Of a stretch of 36,676 nucleotides of DNA, positions 13,354-22,415 are shown piece by piece (positions within the stretch are counted from its first letter, which is position 1; every line of letters starts with the position of its first letter). The position numbers were made by a program, and so were the translations under genes. Source of the DNA: a virus; IMG/VR virus record IMGVR_UViG_3300006793_000106, positions 1 to 36,676 of that record. One strand, given 5' to 3'. Below the pieces are notes generated by a model. It ran no database searches. It was not told the DNA's origin and saw only the letters and a program-made list of their open reading frames with translations.

Positions 13354-16300
13354 ATGGCTATACAATTCCTCAATTCCCAAAACATTGCTGGAGGTATTAC
13401 CACGTCAGCTTCTTCAGATATGGCGGGGTTAAATATGACCGCTGATATTGCAATGAGTACTAATAATATTACCTTAGCAGATTCTGCACAAATACAGTTA
13501 GGAAATCTTTCTGGGGGTGATATGAAATTGTATTATGTTTCTGGAATTGGAGGTTATGTTCTAAACAAAACCGATGATTTAAGAATAATAAATCAATCTG
13601 ATAATGGAGATATTATTTTTGAAACAGATAACGGTTCAGGAAGTACTGCTGTATATTTCTTTTTAGACGGAGGTCAATCTGAAACTGATGATTTAATTAC
13701 AAATTGGCCTGATAATTCAAAAGCAACTTTTGGTACATCAAGAGATTTAAAAATCTTTCACGATGCAGGTAATAGTTATATTAATGAAGAAGGTACTGGT
13801 AATCTATATATACAAGCTGATAGTCAAATTAGATTAGGTAGTATAACAGGTACCGAGAAATATGCAAGATTTAATTTAAATGGAAAAGTAGAACTCTTTT
13901 ACGATAATGTAGCTAAATTCGAGACAACTTCTGGAGGAGTAGAGGTAACAGGAACACAAACTATAAGTACTATTTCTGAAGTTGGGTCTGATACTGATAA
14001 ATTCTTAATGTCAGATTCTGGTGAGGTTAAATATGTTACGGGAGCTAATCTTGCGTCTTATATAGGAGCCACGACAGGTGGGCCTTACTTACCACTTTCT
14101 GGTGGTGAATTAACAGGTAATCTTACAATGCAGAACAATGTCGAACTACGCTGGGATGACTCTTCTGGTACAGCAAGAACTATATTAGAATTAACATCGG
14201 CAGATGATTTATATGTGGGCGGTAGTTTTGCTGGCTCAATGATTTTTGTAGGTGGTGGCTCTTACACTGAAAGATTGAGAATTAACGATTCTGGTAATAC
14301 TGTTGTTACAGGCTCTGTATCAATCTCAGGAGATGGCTCAAATGCTGCAACCTTTACAGAAACAGGTGCAGGTCTTTTAACAATAGCAACGGTTGATGAT
14401 TTAGTATTAGACTCGGGAAGTGATATAACTCTAGATGCAGGAGGAAATGATATAAGATTGTTTTCAGCGGGTACTGAATATGGTAAATTTAAAAGTGATA
14501 GCAGTAATCTTTCATTATACTCATCAATACAAGATAAAGATATATTATTTAAAGGTAATGATGGTGGTTCTACTATAACAGCTTTAACCTTAGATATGTC
14601 AAATGGTGGTTCAGCAACCTTTAGAGATGATATAGATTATGGTGGTAAAATTACACAAACAGGAACAGGCACGAACACTTTTGCAGGAGATGTAACAATA
14701 GGTTCAACAGGAGCAGGTAGTGATAAAATATTAAACATTCTTACAGGTGGTTCAGAGAGTACCATTAAACTAATGGAAGCAGGAACTGTATATGGTTTTT
14801 CACAAGTATATAGTGGTGCTAATAATCAATTTTATATAAAAAGACATAACAATAGTGCTTCTGGTAGTGCAGTTATTACATTAAATAGAGATGATGATGC
14901 TGCAACTTTTGCAGGAATTATAAGTGCTCCAAGTTATTTAAGGCTAACTAATGCAATTAATCAATCTACTTTACCAGATGTACCAGATGAACACGTGATA
15001 ACGCTTAATGTCCCTACAACTACTAATTATTATGGGGGAGGTATAAACTGGAGCGAAGGTTCAAATACAGCCGCAAGTATAGGTGTTTATGATGCAGGTT
15101 CTGGAGGTGCTTTAGGAATGTATTTAGCAACTGGTAATAATACAACTTTAACAAAAGCTTTAACAATAGACACTTCACAAAATGCAACTTTTGCAGGGAA
15201 TGTAGATATTGATTCAATTCCTTCAGTTGGCTCAGATACTGATAAATTCTTAATGTCTAACGGTGGTTTGGTATCATTTGCAACAGGTGCAGAGGTATTA
15301 TCCTATATAGGGGCAGGTACAGGTAGTGGGAATGTGTCAAACACAGGAACACCTGCTAATAATCAAATAGCTATATGGACTGATGCTACTACAATTGAAG
15401 GGGATAGTGATTTAACTTTTGATGGAACTGATTTAACTTTAGGTTCAGGTAAAATAAATATGCCTAACAATAAAGCTGTTAGTTGGGCAAATTCGAGCGT
15501 AAGAGGTGAAAGTAATATACTTAAGTTAACTGCTACTACTACAATACAAAATCAACAAAACACTCAAATATATTTTGATGGTGGTGATGCCCCTGTAAGT
15601 TTAGACATACATAATGCAGGGAGTGCTACTGGGGATGATGCTAAAATAACATTTGAAACCCAAGGTGCAATGGATTATGCCATTGGTATTGATAAAAGTG
15701 ATAGTAATAAATTTAAAATCAGTAGAAGCTCATCTTTTGGAACAAATGATGTTTTCTCATTATCATCTGGTTCAGCAGTTATTGCAGATGCCTTAACATT
15801 ATCTACTATAGACGCCATTGGTAGCGATACAGATAAATTCCTTATGTCTGATTCAGGTATAGTTAAGTATGTTACAGGAGCTAATCTTGCGTCTTATATA
15901 GGAGCCACGACAGGTGGGCCTTACTTAGCACTTTCTGGTGGTACTATGACAGGAGATGTTACCTACAATGATGATGTTAAAATTAAGATGGGTACAGGGG
16001 GTGGAAATTCTGATATATATCACAATGGAACAGATATGTTGATTAGACAACATACTGCTGCTGGGGATATGAATTTTGCTGCTGATAGCACTGGTTCTGG
16101 CGGAAGCTCTACTACATATTTTGCTTTAGATGGTGGTACAGTATTAACAAGATTTTATAAAGGAGTTAATTTCAATGATGATGTAAAACTTACTTTTGGA
16201 GATATAACAACTCCTGGAGATTTAGAGATATATCACGATGAAGATAATAGTTATATAAGAGATATTGGCACAGGAAATTTATACATAGATGCTGCTAATA

Positions 16301-17673
16301 ATCTACAACTACGAAGTGAAACTGATGCTGCGTTGATGGCATCTTTTTCTGTTGGAGGTGGTTCTATTCTGTATCACGCAGGTTCAAATAAACTGGAGAC
16401 AACTGCGGCAGGGATTACAACAACAATTATAACTGCAACAGGTGGAACTTCAACAGAATGGAATACAGCATACACAGATAGATTTAAATGGAATGGGCAG
16501 TCCACAGGATTACTTGCAGCTGATGGAAGAACATCTTTGGGTGGAACTACAGTTGGTCAAGCGTTTTTTACGCTTACTAATCCTAGTGCGGTTACTTTTC
16601 CACGAATGAATGCTGACAACTCAGTTAGCTCATTAAGTGCTTCAGATTTTAGAACAGCGATTGGTGCAGGTACTTCTTCAACTGCAGGTACTGTAACCTC
16701 GGTTGCATTTACTGAAAGCACAGGAAATAAAGCAGGTATTACATTAGGAGGAAGTTCAAGTTGGACTACAAGCGGAACATTAGATATAGGACTTGATATT
16801 AGTGGTCAAACCGCATTAGGAGCAACACCTGCGGGTGGAGATTACTTATTACTTTATGACGCAAGTGGGTTATCCAATAAAAAAGTAAGTGTAACTAATT
16901 TAGTTGCCGCTGCTCCTCAAGGGGATGTTACAGCTTCTTCAACAACTACTTTTACAAATAAAAGTGGTAATATATCACAATGGACAAATGATTCGGGATA
17001 TACTACTAATTCAGGAACGGTAACAGGTTCAGCTACGTCAGGTCAACTTGCTTATTGGACAGGCACTTCAGCTATTAGTGGGGAGTCAGGACTAACATAC
17101 AACACTACAGATAATAAATTAGTTTTTGAGGGTGATTATTCAATGTATGACAACGGTGGTACATTTGAAATAAATGCTGATGGCTCAGATATTATTACTA
17201 AAATAAAGTGTTTTGGTGCAGATGGTTCTATGTCATTTGATGAAGGTGTAATATATACAAGTTGTGGATTTTATGTACCTTCAGGTTCAGGACTCTCTGT
17301 AGGGACAACATCTACTACAAGTAATACTATTAGATGTACAGGAAATATTATAGCCTATTATTCCGATGAAAGACTAAAAGACTTTGAAGGAACTATTCCT
17401 AATGCATTAGACAAGGTATGTCAACTTAATGGATATTATTATAAACAAAACAAAAAAGCTGCCGAGTTAGGATTTGATAATGAAGAAAGACAAGTAGGGG
17501 TTAGTGCGCAAGAGGTAGAAAAGATTATGCCTGAGGTGATTGAGATTGCGCCTATTTCTTATGATACTGATGACGAATATTTAACAGTTGATTATGGGAA
17601 ACTTGTTCCTCTATTAATTGAATCTATTAAAGAATTAAAAAACGAAATAGAAGTTTTAAAAAATAAAAAATAA
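13354..17673 (+). CDS. Long tail fibre with S74 chaperone domain
   Basis: A 1439-residue fibre and the largest of the host-recognition group. It has the MAIQFLN start shared with its upstream neighbour. The body is built from recurring modules: GTGNLYI units preceded by IxHDxxNSYI (about 130-150 and 950-985), SDTDKFLMSDSGxVKYVTGA units (three copies) and PLSGGxxTG stretches, as in many marine phage fibres. A 51-base segment is identical between two modules at the DNA level. The C-terminus is a peptidase S74 domain: SDERLKDFEG with the Ser-Lys dyad S1337 and K1342, VGVSAQEVEKIMPEV, and a terminal coiled coil. It would be cut off after trimerisation. The stop overlaps the next start. Confidence 0.87.
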   Translation: MAIQFLNSQNIAGGITTSASSDMAGLNMTADIAMSTNNITLADSAQIQLGNLSGGDMKLYYVSGIGGYVLNKTDDLRIINQSDNGDIIFETDNGSGSTAVYFFLDGGQSETDDLITNWPDNSKATFGTSRDLKIFHDAGNSYINEEGTGNLYIQADSQIRLGSITGTEKYARFNLNGKVELFYDNVAKFETTSGGVEVTGTQTISTISEVGSDTDKFLMSDSGEVKYVTGANLASYIGATTGGPYLPLSGGELTGNLTMQNNVELRWDDSSGTARTILELTSADDLYVGGSFAGSMIFVGGGSYTERLRINDSGNTVVTGSVSISGDGSNAATFTETGAGLLTIATVDDLVLDSGSDITLDAGGNDIRLFSAGTEYGKFKSDSSNLSLYSSIQDKDILFKGNDGGSTITALTLDMSNGGSATFRDDIDYGGKITQTGTGTNTFAGDVTIGSTGAGSDKILNILTGGSESTIKLMEAGTVYGFSQVYSGANNQFYIKRHNNSASGSAVITLNRDDDAATFAGIISAPSYLRLTNAINQSTLPDVPDEHVITLNVPTTTNYYGGGINWSEGSNTAASIGVYDAGSGGALGMYLATGNNTTLTKALTIDTSQNATFAGNVDIDSIPSVGSDTDKFLMSNGGLVSFATGAEVLSYIGAGTGSGNVSNTGTPANNQIAIWTDATTIEGDSDLTFDGTDLTLGSGKINMPNNKAVSWANSSVRGESNILKLTATTTIQNQQNTQIYFDGGDAPVSLDIHNAGSATGDDAKITFETQGAMDYAIGIDKSDSNKFKISRSSSFGTNDVFSLSSGSAVIADALTLSTIDAIGSDTDKFLMSDSGIVKYVTGANLASYIGATTGGPYLALSGGTMTGDVTYNDDVKIKMGTGGGNSDIYHNGTDMLIRQHTAAGDMNFAADSTGSGGSSTTYFALDGGTVLTRFYKGVNFNDDVKLTFGDITTPGDLEIYHDEDNSYIRDIGTGNLYIDAANNLQLRSETDAALMASFSVGGGSILYHAGSNKLETTAAGITTTIITATGGTSTEWNTAYTDRFKWNGQSTGLLAADGRTSLGGTTVGQAFFTLTNPSAVTFPRMNADNSVSSLSASDFRTAIGAGTSSTAGTVTSVAFTESTGNKAGITLGGSSSWTTSGTLDIGLDISGQTALGATPAGGDYLLLYDASGLSNKKVSVTNLVAAAPQGDVTASSTTTFTNKSGNISQWTNDSGYTTNSGTVTGSATSGQLAYWTGTSAISGESGLTYNTTDNKLVFEGDYSMYDNGGTFEINADGSDIITKIKCFGADGSMSFDEGVIYTSCGFYVPSGSGLSVGTTSTTSNTIRCTGNIIAYYSDERLKDFEGTIPNALDKVCQLNGYYYKQNKKAAELGFDNEERQVGVSAQEVEKIMPEVIEIAPISYDTDDEYLTVDYGKLVPLLIESIKELKNEIEVLKNKK
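14041..14091 (+). repeat. 51-base direct repeat, copy 1
   Basis: Codes for GANLASYIGATTGGPYL within the long fibre and is identical base for base to 15877-15927, although the flanks have diverged. Confidence 0.9.
15877..15927 (+). repeat. 51-base direct repeat, copy 2
   Basis: Exact copy of 14041-14091, 1836 bases downstream and in the same frame. Recombination between the copies would remove 612 codons and keep the frame. Confidence 0.9.
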
Positions 17674-18146
17674 TGGCTATACCAGCTTCAGGAGCGTTAG
17701 ATTTTTTAAATATGGCACGCGAATGTGCGTATGGGACGTGGGGTTCAGGAAGCATAACTGGAGCTATATCTATTAGAGATTTAGTGGCGGGGGGAAATAC
17801 CTATGGTTCAGGACAATCTTACCCAGCAATTAACACAGCTAGTTCCTCTTACCCACCCAACACAACTCCTGTAGAAACTAATTCATTTTATAGTTATGAC
17901 AAAGATGCTGTCTCATTAACTTCTTTTAGTAGTAGTGTGGGGACTACTTCTTCAAAAGCAGTATGTGGTCAATCTATCGGTTCAACTTATTACCACGATG
18001 GCAGTGGTACTGCCCCAGTAGCTGGTGATAATGTTTATTCAGATGCAGCGGGAACTACTTCTCTTAGTGATGGATATTATAAAACTACTGCGCTTGGCGG
18101 AATTAGAGTTATCTCTGGCGCAGTGAATAACACTTTCCTTTGTTAA
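17673..18146 (+). CDS. Small fibre-associated virion protein
   Basis: A 157-residue Ser/Thr/Gly-rich protein without charged clusters. The start MAIPASGALDFLNMA resembles the MAxPxSGxL opening of many small phage tail proteins. The C-terminal GDNVYSDAAGTTSLSDGYYKT and the final cysteine are a turn-rich motif recurring in phage fibre proteins; a similar ending (SAGTTAIQLSDES and terminal C) closes the 1895-residue tail protein in this window. Its start overlaps the stop of the long fibre. It may cap or connect the fibre. Transcription restarts just downstream at 18179. Confidence 0.72.
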   Translation: MAIPASGALDFLNMARECAYGTWGSGSITGAISIRDLVAGGNTYGSGQSYPAINTASSSYPPNTTPVETNSFYSYDKDAVSLTSFSSSVGTTSSKAVCGQSIGSTYYHDGSGTAPVAGDNVYSDAAGTTSLSDGYYKTTALGGIRVISGAVNNTFLC

Positions 18147-18178
18147 AAAACCTTATAAGAACTTAATGAAAAAATACT

Positions 18179-18186
18179 TATCTTTG
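18179..18186 (+). promoter_or_regulatory. Promoter -7 box
   Basis: TATCTTTG lies in the 70-base gap before the gene at 18217. No terminator hairpin is seen in the gap and no -33 TTTG at the right distance, so the unit is probably also read through from upstream. Confidence 0.55.
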
Positions 18187-18216
18187 TACAATTAATAACA
18201 ATTAAATATAATTAAA

Positions 18217-18498
18217 ATGGCAGAACAAAAAAATACCCAACAAGTAACAACTGAAGAATTAGGACATTTACAAACTCTTAATCAAAATTTTAATGCAGTT
18301 AAAATAGCAATTGCTAACGCAGCTGTAGAACAAAAAAATCAAATAGATAAATTAGCTGATATACAGGCAGAGTTTGCAGAACTAGAAAAAGATTTAACAA
18401 AAACCTATGGGGAAAATGCCCGAATAAACTTACAGACAGGAGAGGTTTCTCATCCTGAAGAAGAAAATGTGGTAGAAGCTCTAGAAAAAGTAAAGTAA
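18217..18498 (+). CDS. Small coiled-coil phage protein
   Basis: A 93-residue, mostly helical protein. Residues 12-68 show heptad spacing of Leu, Ile and Ala (ELGHLQTLNQNFNAVKIAI, LADIQAEFAELEKDL). The end KTYGENARINLQTGEVSHP matches a closing motif (YGxxxInLxTGEI) that I associate with a widespread phage helical protein of unknown role. It starts the unit that leads to TerL and sits one base before the next fibre-like gene, so an assembly function is more likely than a metabolic one. Confidence 0.78.
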   Translation: MAEQKNTQQVTTEELGHLQTLNQNFNAVKIAIANAAVEQKNQIDKLADIQAEFAELEKDLTKTYGENARINLQTGEVSHPEEENVVEALEKVK

Positions 18499-18499
18499 T

Positions 18500-19039
18500 A
18501 TGGCAAAAATAAGTAACCTAACATCGTATCCTTTAATCACTAATCTTGATAAAGATGATTATGTGCTTATAACCGACAAAGAAAATGCATTGCAAACTAA
18601 AAATGCTTCTATTGAGCAATTGCAAGCTTTCTTCGGTATTAATACGAATACAGCGAAAGTTACAATAGCATCAGCCTCACTTTTAACATTAGCCGACACA
18701 GCAGTAGATTTAGTTGCTGCACCTGGGGTTTCCAAAGTAATTGATGTGATAAGTATTATGTTTTATTTAGACGCTGGTACAACTGTGTATGATTTCGGTA
18801 CAGGAGCATTACCTATAAAAATAGGAAGTGAGCAATTAGGAAGTGTTTCAAATAGCAGTACCACTATAAACTCTGCTACAGATGCGGTTTTTAAACCCGA
18901 AACACCTAATAGTGTTACTGAGGTTATAGCTCAAAATAGCGCACTTACCTTAGAGGCTGTTGCAAACCCAACACAAGGAAATGGGGTTTTATATGCAAAT
19001 GTACTTTATAGAGTTCTCAGTGTAGGTTCATCATTCTAA
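18500..19039 (+). CDS. Short fibre-like virion protein
   Basis: A 179-residue protein with two parts. The first 48 residues (MAKISNLTSYPLITNLDKDD, ending NASIEQLQAFFGI) resemble the start of the protein at 10616 and are a probable attachment module. Residues 50-179 are a beta-rich domain (VTIASASLLTLADTAVDLV, then APGVSKVIDVISIMF and NSALTLEAVANPTQGNGVLY) of a kind I associate with phage fibre tips and head fibres. The position before the packaging genes could point to a head fibre, in contrast to the tail fibres upstream. Confidence 0.75.
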   Translation: MAKISNLTSYPLITNLDKDDYVLITDKENALQTKNASIEQLQAFFGINTNTAKVTIASASLLTLADTAVDLVAAPGVSKVIDVISIMFYLDAGTTVYDFGTGALPIKIGSEQLGSVSNSSTTINSATDAVFKPETPNSVTEVIAQNSALTLEAVANPTQGNGVLYANVLYRVLSVGSSF

Positions 19040-19043
19040 TGAA

Positions 19044-19268
19044 ATGGAAATAAGAAAATTATCAGTAGGGCCTGATTATAAATCAGGTGCTATGCATTAT
19101 TTAGTAGGGCAAGACGTTTTAAATAATAATTATAAAATTCATTTAATTAAATGGGATGAACGGACGCAATTCTACTTTATTTATATAATTCAAGATAATA
19201 AAATAGTTTTATGGAAATCTTTTTCGGCCACTATGCCTGTTTCTATAGAATATAATATTCACTTTTAA
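19044..19268 (+). CDS. Small hypothetical phage protein before packaging genes
   Basis: A 74-residue protein with strands rich in Ile and aromatic residues (YKIHLIKWDERTQFYFIYII, LWKSFSATMPVSIEYNIHF) around a GAMHYLVGQDVL segment. I recall similar short proteins next to the following gene type in Bacteroidota phages, without known function. Its stop overlaps the next ATG (TAATG), so the two are probably co-translated and may act together. Confidence 0.75.
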   Translation: MEIRKLSVGPDYKSGAMHYLVGQDVLNNNYKIHLIKWDERTQFYFIYIIQDNKIVLWKSFSATMPVSIEYNIHF

Positions 19269-19831
19269 TGCAAGCCTTATTTGATTTTATTGTTAGACCT
19301 AAAGACAATAAAAGGTATAACAATACAAAAAATATTTCGGATGTAGAGATTATTACAAGCACATCTAAAGAAGACCATAAGTTTTCTAATCGTGAAGCTA
19401 TTGTAATAAATACTCCGCGCGGATATAAAGGTAAAATAAAAAAAGGTGATACCTTATTAGTTCATCATAATGTATTTAAGTTTTATTATGATATGAAAGG
19501 ACGAGAAAGGAGTGGTAGGAGTTTTTTAAAAGACAATGTGTTTTTTGTAGACCCTGAGCAGTTTTTTTTATATAAACAAAATGGAAAGTGGCACTCACAC
19601 CATAAGTATTGTTTTGTAAAACCAATTCGCACTGAAGAGTCTATAATATATAAAAACACTCCGTATGAGCCGTTAGTAGGAATAATGAAATATGTTAATG
19701 AGGAACTAAAAAATTTTGGCGTAAAGGTGGGAGATAAAGTCAGCTATATGCCAGATACTGAGTATGAGTTTATTGTGGACGGAGAAAAGCTTTATAGAAT
19801 TATGTCTCAAAGCATTACAGCGTTAGTGTAA
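19268..19831 (+). CDS. Beta-barrel protein with weak GroES-like pattern
   Basis: A 187-residue, probably beta-rich protein. The order LFDFIVRPKDNKRY (4-17), REAIVINTPRGYKGKIKKGD, then TLLVHHNVFKFYYDMKGR and, near the end, VGDKVSYMPDTEYEFIVDGEKLYRI, echoes GroES-type barrels (VLVKP, a VxxVG strand, VKxGDxVxF, a strand with IDGE). The typical mobile loop is not evident. It resembles proteins found upstream of terminase genes in other Bacteroidota phages, whose role I do not know. If the fold is right, the phage would hold two co-chaperonin-like proteins; this is an inference that needs a structure prediction. It overlaps the following small gene at TAATG. Confidence 0.72.
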   Translation: MQALFDFIVRPKDNKRYNNTKNISDVEIITSTSKEDHKFSNREAIVINTPRGYKGKIKKGDTLLVHHNVFKFYYDMKGRERSGRSFLKDNVFFVDPEQFFLYKQNGKWHSHHKYCFVKPIRTEESIIYKNTPYEPLVGIMKYVNEELKNFGVKVGDKVSYMPDTEYEFIVDGEKLYRIMSQSITALV

Positions 19832-19965
19832 TGCGAAGAAAAAAACATAAAAAGAGAAAAGAATTTCAAGGCGAAGTAAAGCGTAAAATTAAATATAATC
19901 GAAATAAAAATGGATTCCAAAAACATAAAATTGAAGATTATCGCAGCGGGGGAGAAAGCAGTTAA
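19831..19965 (+). CDS. Possible tiny basic protein (44 residues)
   Basis: ATG overlapping the previous stop (TAATG at 19829-19833) opens a 44-codon frame ending at 19965. The product is extremely basic at the N-terminus (MRRKKHKKRK). It overlaps the next gene, in another frame, by 56 bases. The coupled start favours a real gene, the overlap and short length argue against. It could be no more than leader for the next gene. Confidence 0.45.
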   Translation: MRRKKHKKRKEFQGEVKRKIKYNRNKNGFQKHKIEDYRSGGESS

Positions 19966-20191
19966 AGAGTTAATTAAAGTAGCTCAAGAAAATATAATTA
20001 AACACGACCCTGAAGATGACTTATCAGCAGACAGATTAAAAAACGCAGCAGCAACAAAAAAACTAGCAGTATTTGATGCATTTGAAATTCTGAATAGAAT
20101 TGAAAGTGAAAAAGAAAACATTGAATTAGCAGAAAAAGGATTTGTAAAAACTGATACTAAACAAGGGTTTGCCGAAAGAAAGTCAAAATAA
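19910..20191 (+). CDS. Small helical protein, candidate terminase small subunit
   Basis: A 93-residue helical protein placed directly before terL, whose start overlaps its end by 23 bases. Residues 8-30 (KIIAAGEKAVKELIKVAQEN) and 38-75 (LSADRLKNAAATKKLAVFDAFEILNRIE, split LSADRLKNAAATKK and LAVFDAFEILNRIE) are helices with a well-conserved look, matching a short family I recall in front of Bacteroidota phage terminases. A small-terminase role is suggested by position and size only; no helix-turn-helix is evident. Confidence 0.75.
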   Translation: MDSKNIKLKIIAAGEKAVKELIKVAQENIIKHDPEDDLSADRLKNAAATKKLAVFDAFEILNRIESEKENIELAEKGFVKTDTKQGFAERKSK

Positions 20192-22415
20192 ATTATATAC
20201 TGTATTAACAAATATAGTACCTAAAAATGTTCTAAGCAAAAAAAATAAAGCTAGGAGCTGGCTTTATGGATATAATGAAAAGTACGACATTATTATTATT
20301 TCTAAGACGGGGCAAATTGGAGAAATTATTAGCATAAGTGGTTTAGATATTGCACTTCCTTTGTATTCTTCAAATGGTCGTAAACGACCAAAAAACAAAT
20401 CAGAGCAATTTTGGGTAAGACAAGATTACCCTAAACCTTTAGCAAAACTTCCTAGTATATTTTTTTGGAACGAGATGCCCACTTCTTTTAAAAATTTATG
20501 GATTGATTATATTGAAGAAGAATTTGAACGCAGAGAAAAAGGGCACTGGTTTTGGAATAATGGAGAACCTACCTATATAACAGGGTCTCATTATATGTAT
20601 TTGCAATGGACTAAAATTGATGTTGGATATCCTGATTTTAGAGAAGCTAATAGATTATTTTATATTTATTGGGAAGCGTGTAAAGCTGATAAACGAAGTT
20701 TTGGAATTTGTTATTTAAAAATTAGGCGTTCTGGATTTTCTTTTATGGGGTCAGAAGAGTGTGCAAATATTGCAACTATTTCTAAAGATTCTCGTATAGG
20801 TATTTTATCTAAAACAGGAGCTGATGCTAAAAAAATGTTTACCGATAAAGTAGTTCCTATTACTAATAATTACCCTTTCTTTTTTAAACCTATTCAAGAT
20901 GGGATGGATAAACCTAAAACTGAATTAGCGTTTAGAGTTCCAGCTTCTAAGATTACTAAAAAAAATATGCACCTCCAAGATGAGTTTGAAATGGATGGAC
21001 TAGACACTACAATTGACTGGAAAAATACTGATGACAATTCTTATGATGGAGAAAAATTATTATTATTAGTACACGATGAAAGTGGAAAATGGATTAAACC
21101 TAATGATATTTTAAATAACTGGAGAGTAACCAAAACCTGTTTAAGATTGGGAAGTAAAATAATTGGAAAATGTATGATGGGCTCCACTTCAAATGCTTTA
21201 AGTAAAGGAGGAAGTAGTTTTAAAAAATTATATGAAGACTCTGATATTACAAATAGAAATGCAAATGGTCAAACAAAAAGTGGCTTATATAGTTTGTTTA
21301 TACCAATGGAATGGAATATGGAAGGTTTTATAGATAAATATGGGATGCCAGTTTTAGAAAAAGTTACAGAACCAGTGTTAGGGATTGATAATGAATACAT
21401 TAAGATAAGTTCGGTTGATTATTGGCAAAACGAAGTCGACTCTATGAAGTTAGACTCCAATGCTTTAAATGAATTTTATAGACAATTTCCCCGTACTGAA
21501 GCTCACGCGTTTAGAGATGAAAGCAATCAGTCTTTATTTAATTTAACTAAAATCTATCAACAGATAGATTATAATGACTCATTGATTACCGAGCAGCATA
21601 TTTCTGTAGGAAATTTTAGATGGAAAGACGGTGTTAAAGATACGGAAGTAATTTTTACTCCTAACCTGAAAGGGAGATTTTATTTAACGTGGATTCCTGA
21701 ATATGGATTACGTAACAGAATTTTATCTAAGAATGGAGTTAAATATCCTGCTAACGAACATATTGGGTCTTTTGGGTGTGACTCTTATGATATTTCAGGA
21801 ACAGTAGGAGGTAAAGGGTCAAATGGAGCATTACACGGAATGACTAAATTCAATATGGATAAAGCTCCAAGCAACTCTTTCTTTTTAGAATACGTAGCTC
21901 GACCTCAGACAGCAGAAATATTTTTTGAAGATGTATTAATGGCGTGTGTATTTTATGGGATGCCATTGCTTTGTGAAAACAATAAGCCGCGTTTATTATA
22001 TCATTTTAAAAACAGAGGATATAGAGGATTTAGTTTAAATCGTCCAGACAAAACATACAACAAATTATCTAAAACCGAAAAAGAATTAGGGGGCATACCT
22101 AATTCAAGCGAAGATGTAAAGCAATCTCACGCAGCTGCAATTGAGTCTCATATTGAAAAATATGTAGGATTAGATTTACAAGGCTCGTTTAGAAGTGCAG
22201 ATGAAATGGGAGATATGCTTTTTAACAGGACATTAGAAGATTGGGCAAAATTTGATATTAATAATAGAACTAAATATGATGCTTCTATTAGTTCGGGATT
22301 AGCTATAATGGCTAACCAAAAACATCTTTACACCCCTGTTAAAAAACAATCAAAAATAAGCATTAACTTTGCAAGATATGCGAATAAAGGAATATACAGT
22401 GAATTATTACAATAA
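20169..22415 (+). CDS. terL: Terminase large subunit (TerL), TTG start
   Basis: A 748-residue packaging motor that pumps DNA into the head and cuts the concatemer. The region YITGSHYMYLQWTKIDVGYPDFR (split: YITGSHYMYLQWT, KIDVGYPDFR; 136-158) is typical of the crAss-like and related TerL group. The ATPase has a deviant Walker A, KIRRSGFSF (184-192), Walker B LLLLVHDE (297-304) and a coupling motif GSTSN (338-342). The nuclease part begins near IGSFGCDSYD (D538 a likely metal ligand) and includes YVARPQTAEIFFED. No ATG exists before about codon 103, which is inside conserved sequence, so the TTG at 20169 is the best start, overlapping the upstream gene by 23 bases. The portal gene follows immediately. 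Confidence 0.92.
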   Translation: MPKESQNKLYTVLTNIVPKNVLSKKNKARSWLYGYNEKYDIIIISKTGQIGEIISISGLDIALPLYSSNGRKRPKNKSEQFWVRQDYPKPLAKLPSIFFWNEMPTSFKNLWIDYIEEEFERREKGHWFWNNGEPTYITGSHYMYLQWTKIDVGYPDFREANRLFYIYWEACKADKRSFGICYLKIRRSGFSFMGSEECANIATISKDSRIGILSKTGADAKKMFTDKVVPITNNYPFFFKPIQDGMDKPKTELAFRVPASKITKKNMHLQDEFEMDGLDTTIDWKNTDDNSYDGEKLLLLVHDESGKWIKPNDILNNWRVTKTCLRLGSKIIGKCMMGSTSNALSKGGSSFKKLYEDSDITNRNANGQTKSGLYSLFIPMEWNMEGFIDKYGMPVLEKVTEPVLGIDNEYIKISSVDYWQNEVDSMKLDSNALNEFYRQFPRTEAHAFRDESNQSLFNLTKIYQQIDYNDSLITEQHISVGNFRWKDGVKDTEVIFTPNLKGRFYLTWIPEYGLRNRILSKNGVKYPANEHIGSFGCDSYDISGTVGGKGSNGALHGMTKFNMDKAPSNSFFLEYVARPQTAEIFFEDVLMACVFYGMPLLCENNKPRLLYHFKNRGYRGFSLNRPDKTYNKLSKTEKELGGIPNSSEDVKQSHAAAIESHIEKYVGLDLQGSFRSADEMGDMLFNRTLEDWAKFDINNRTKYDASISSGLAIMANQKHLYTPVKKQSKISINFARYANKGIYSELLQ

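Noticed and set aside
20180-20200. Programmed +1 frameshift joining the small upstream gene to TerL
   Set aside because: No established slippery pattern or downstream structure is visible; a TTG start explains the frame more simply.
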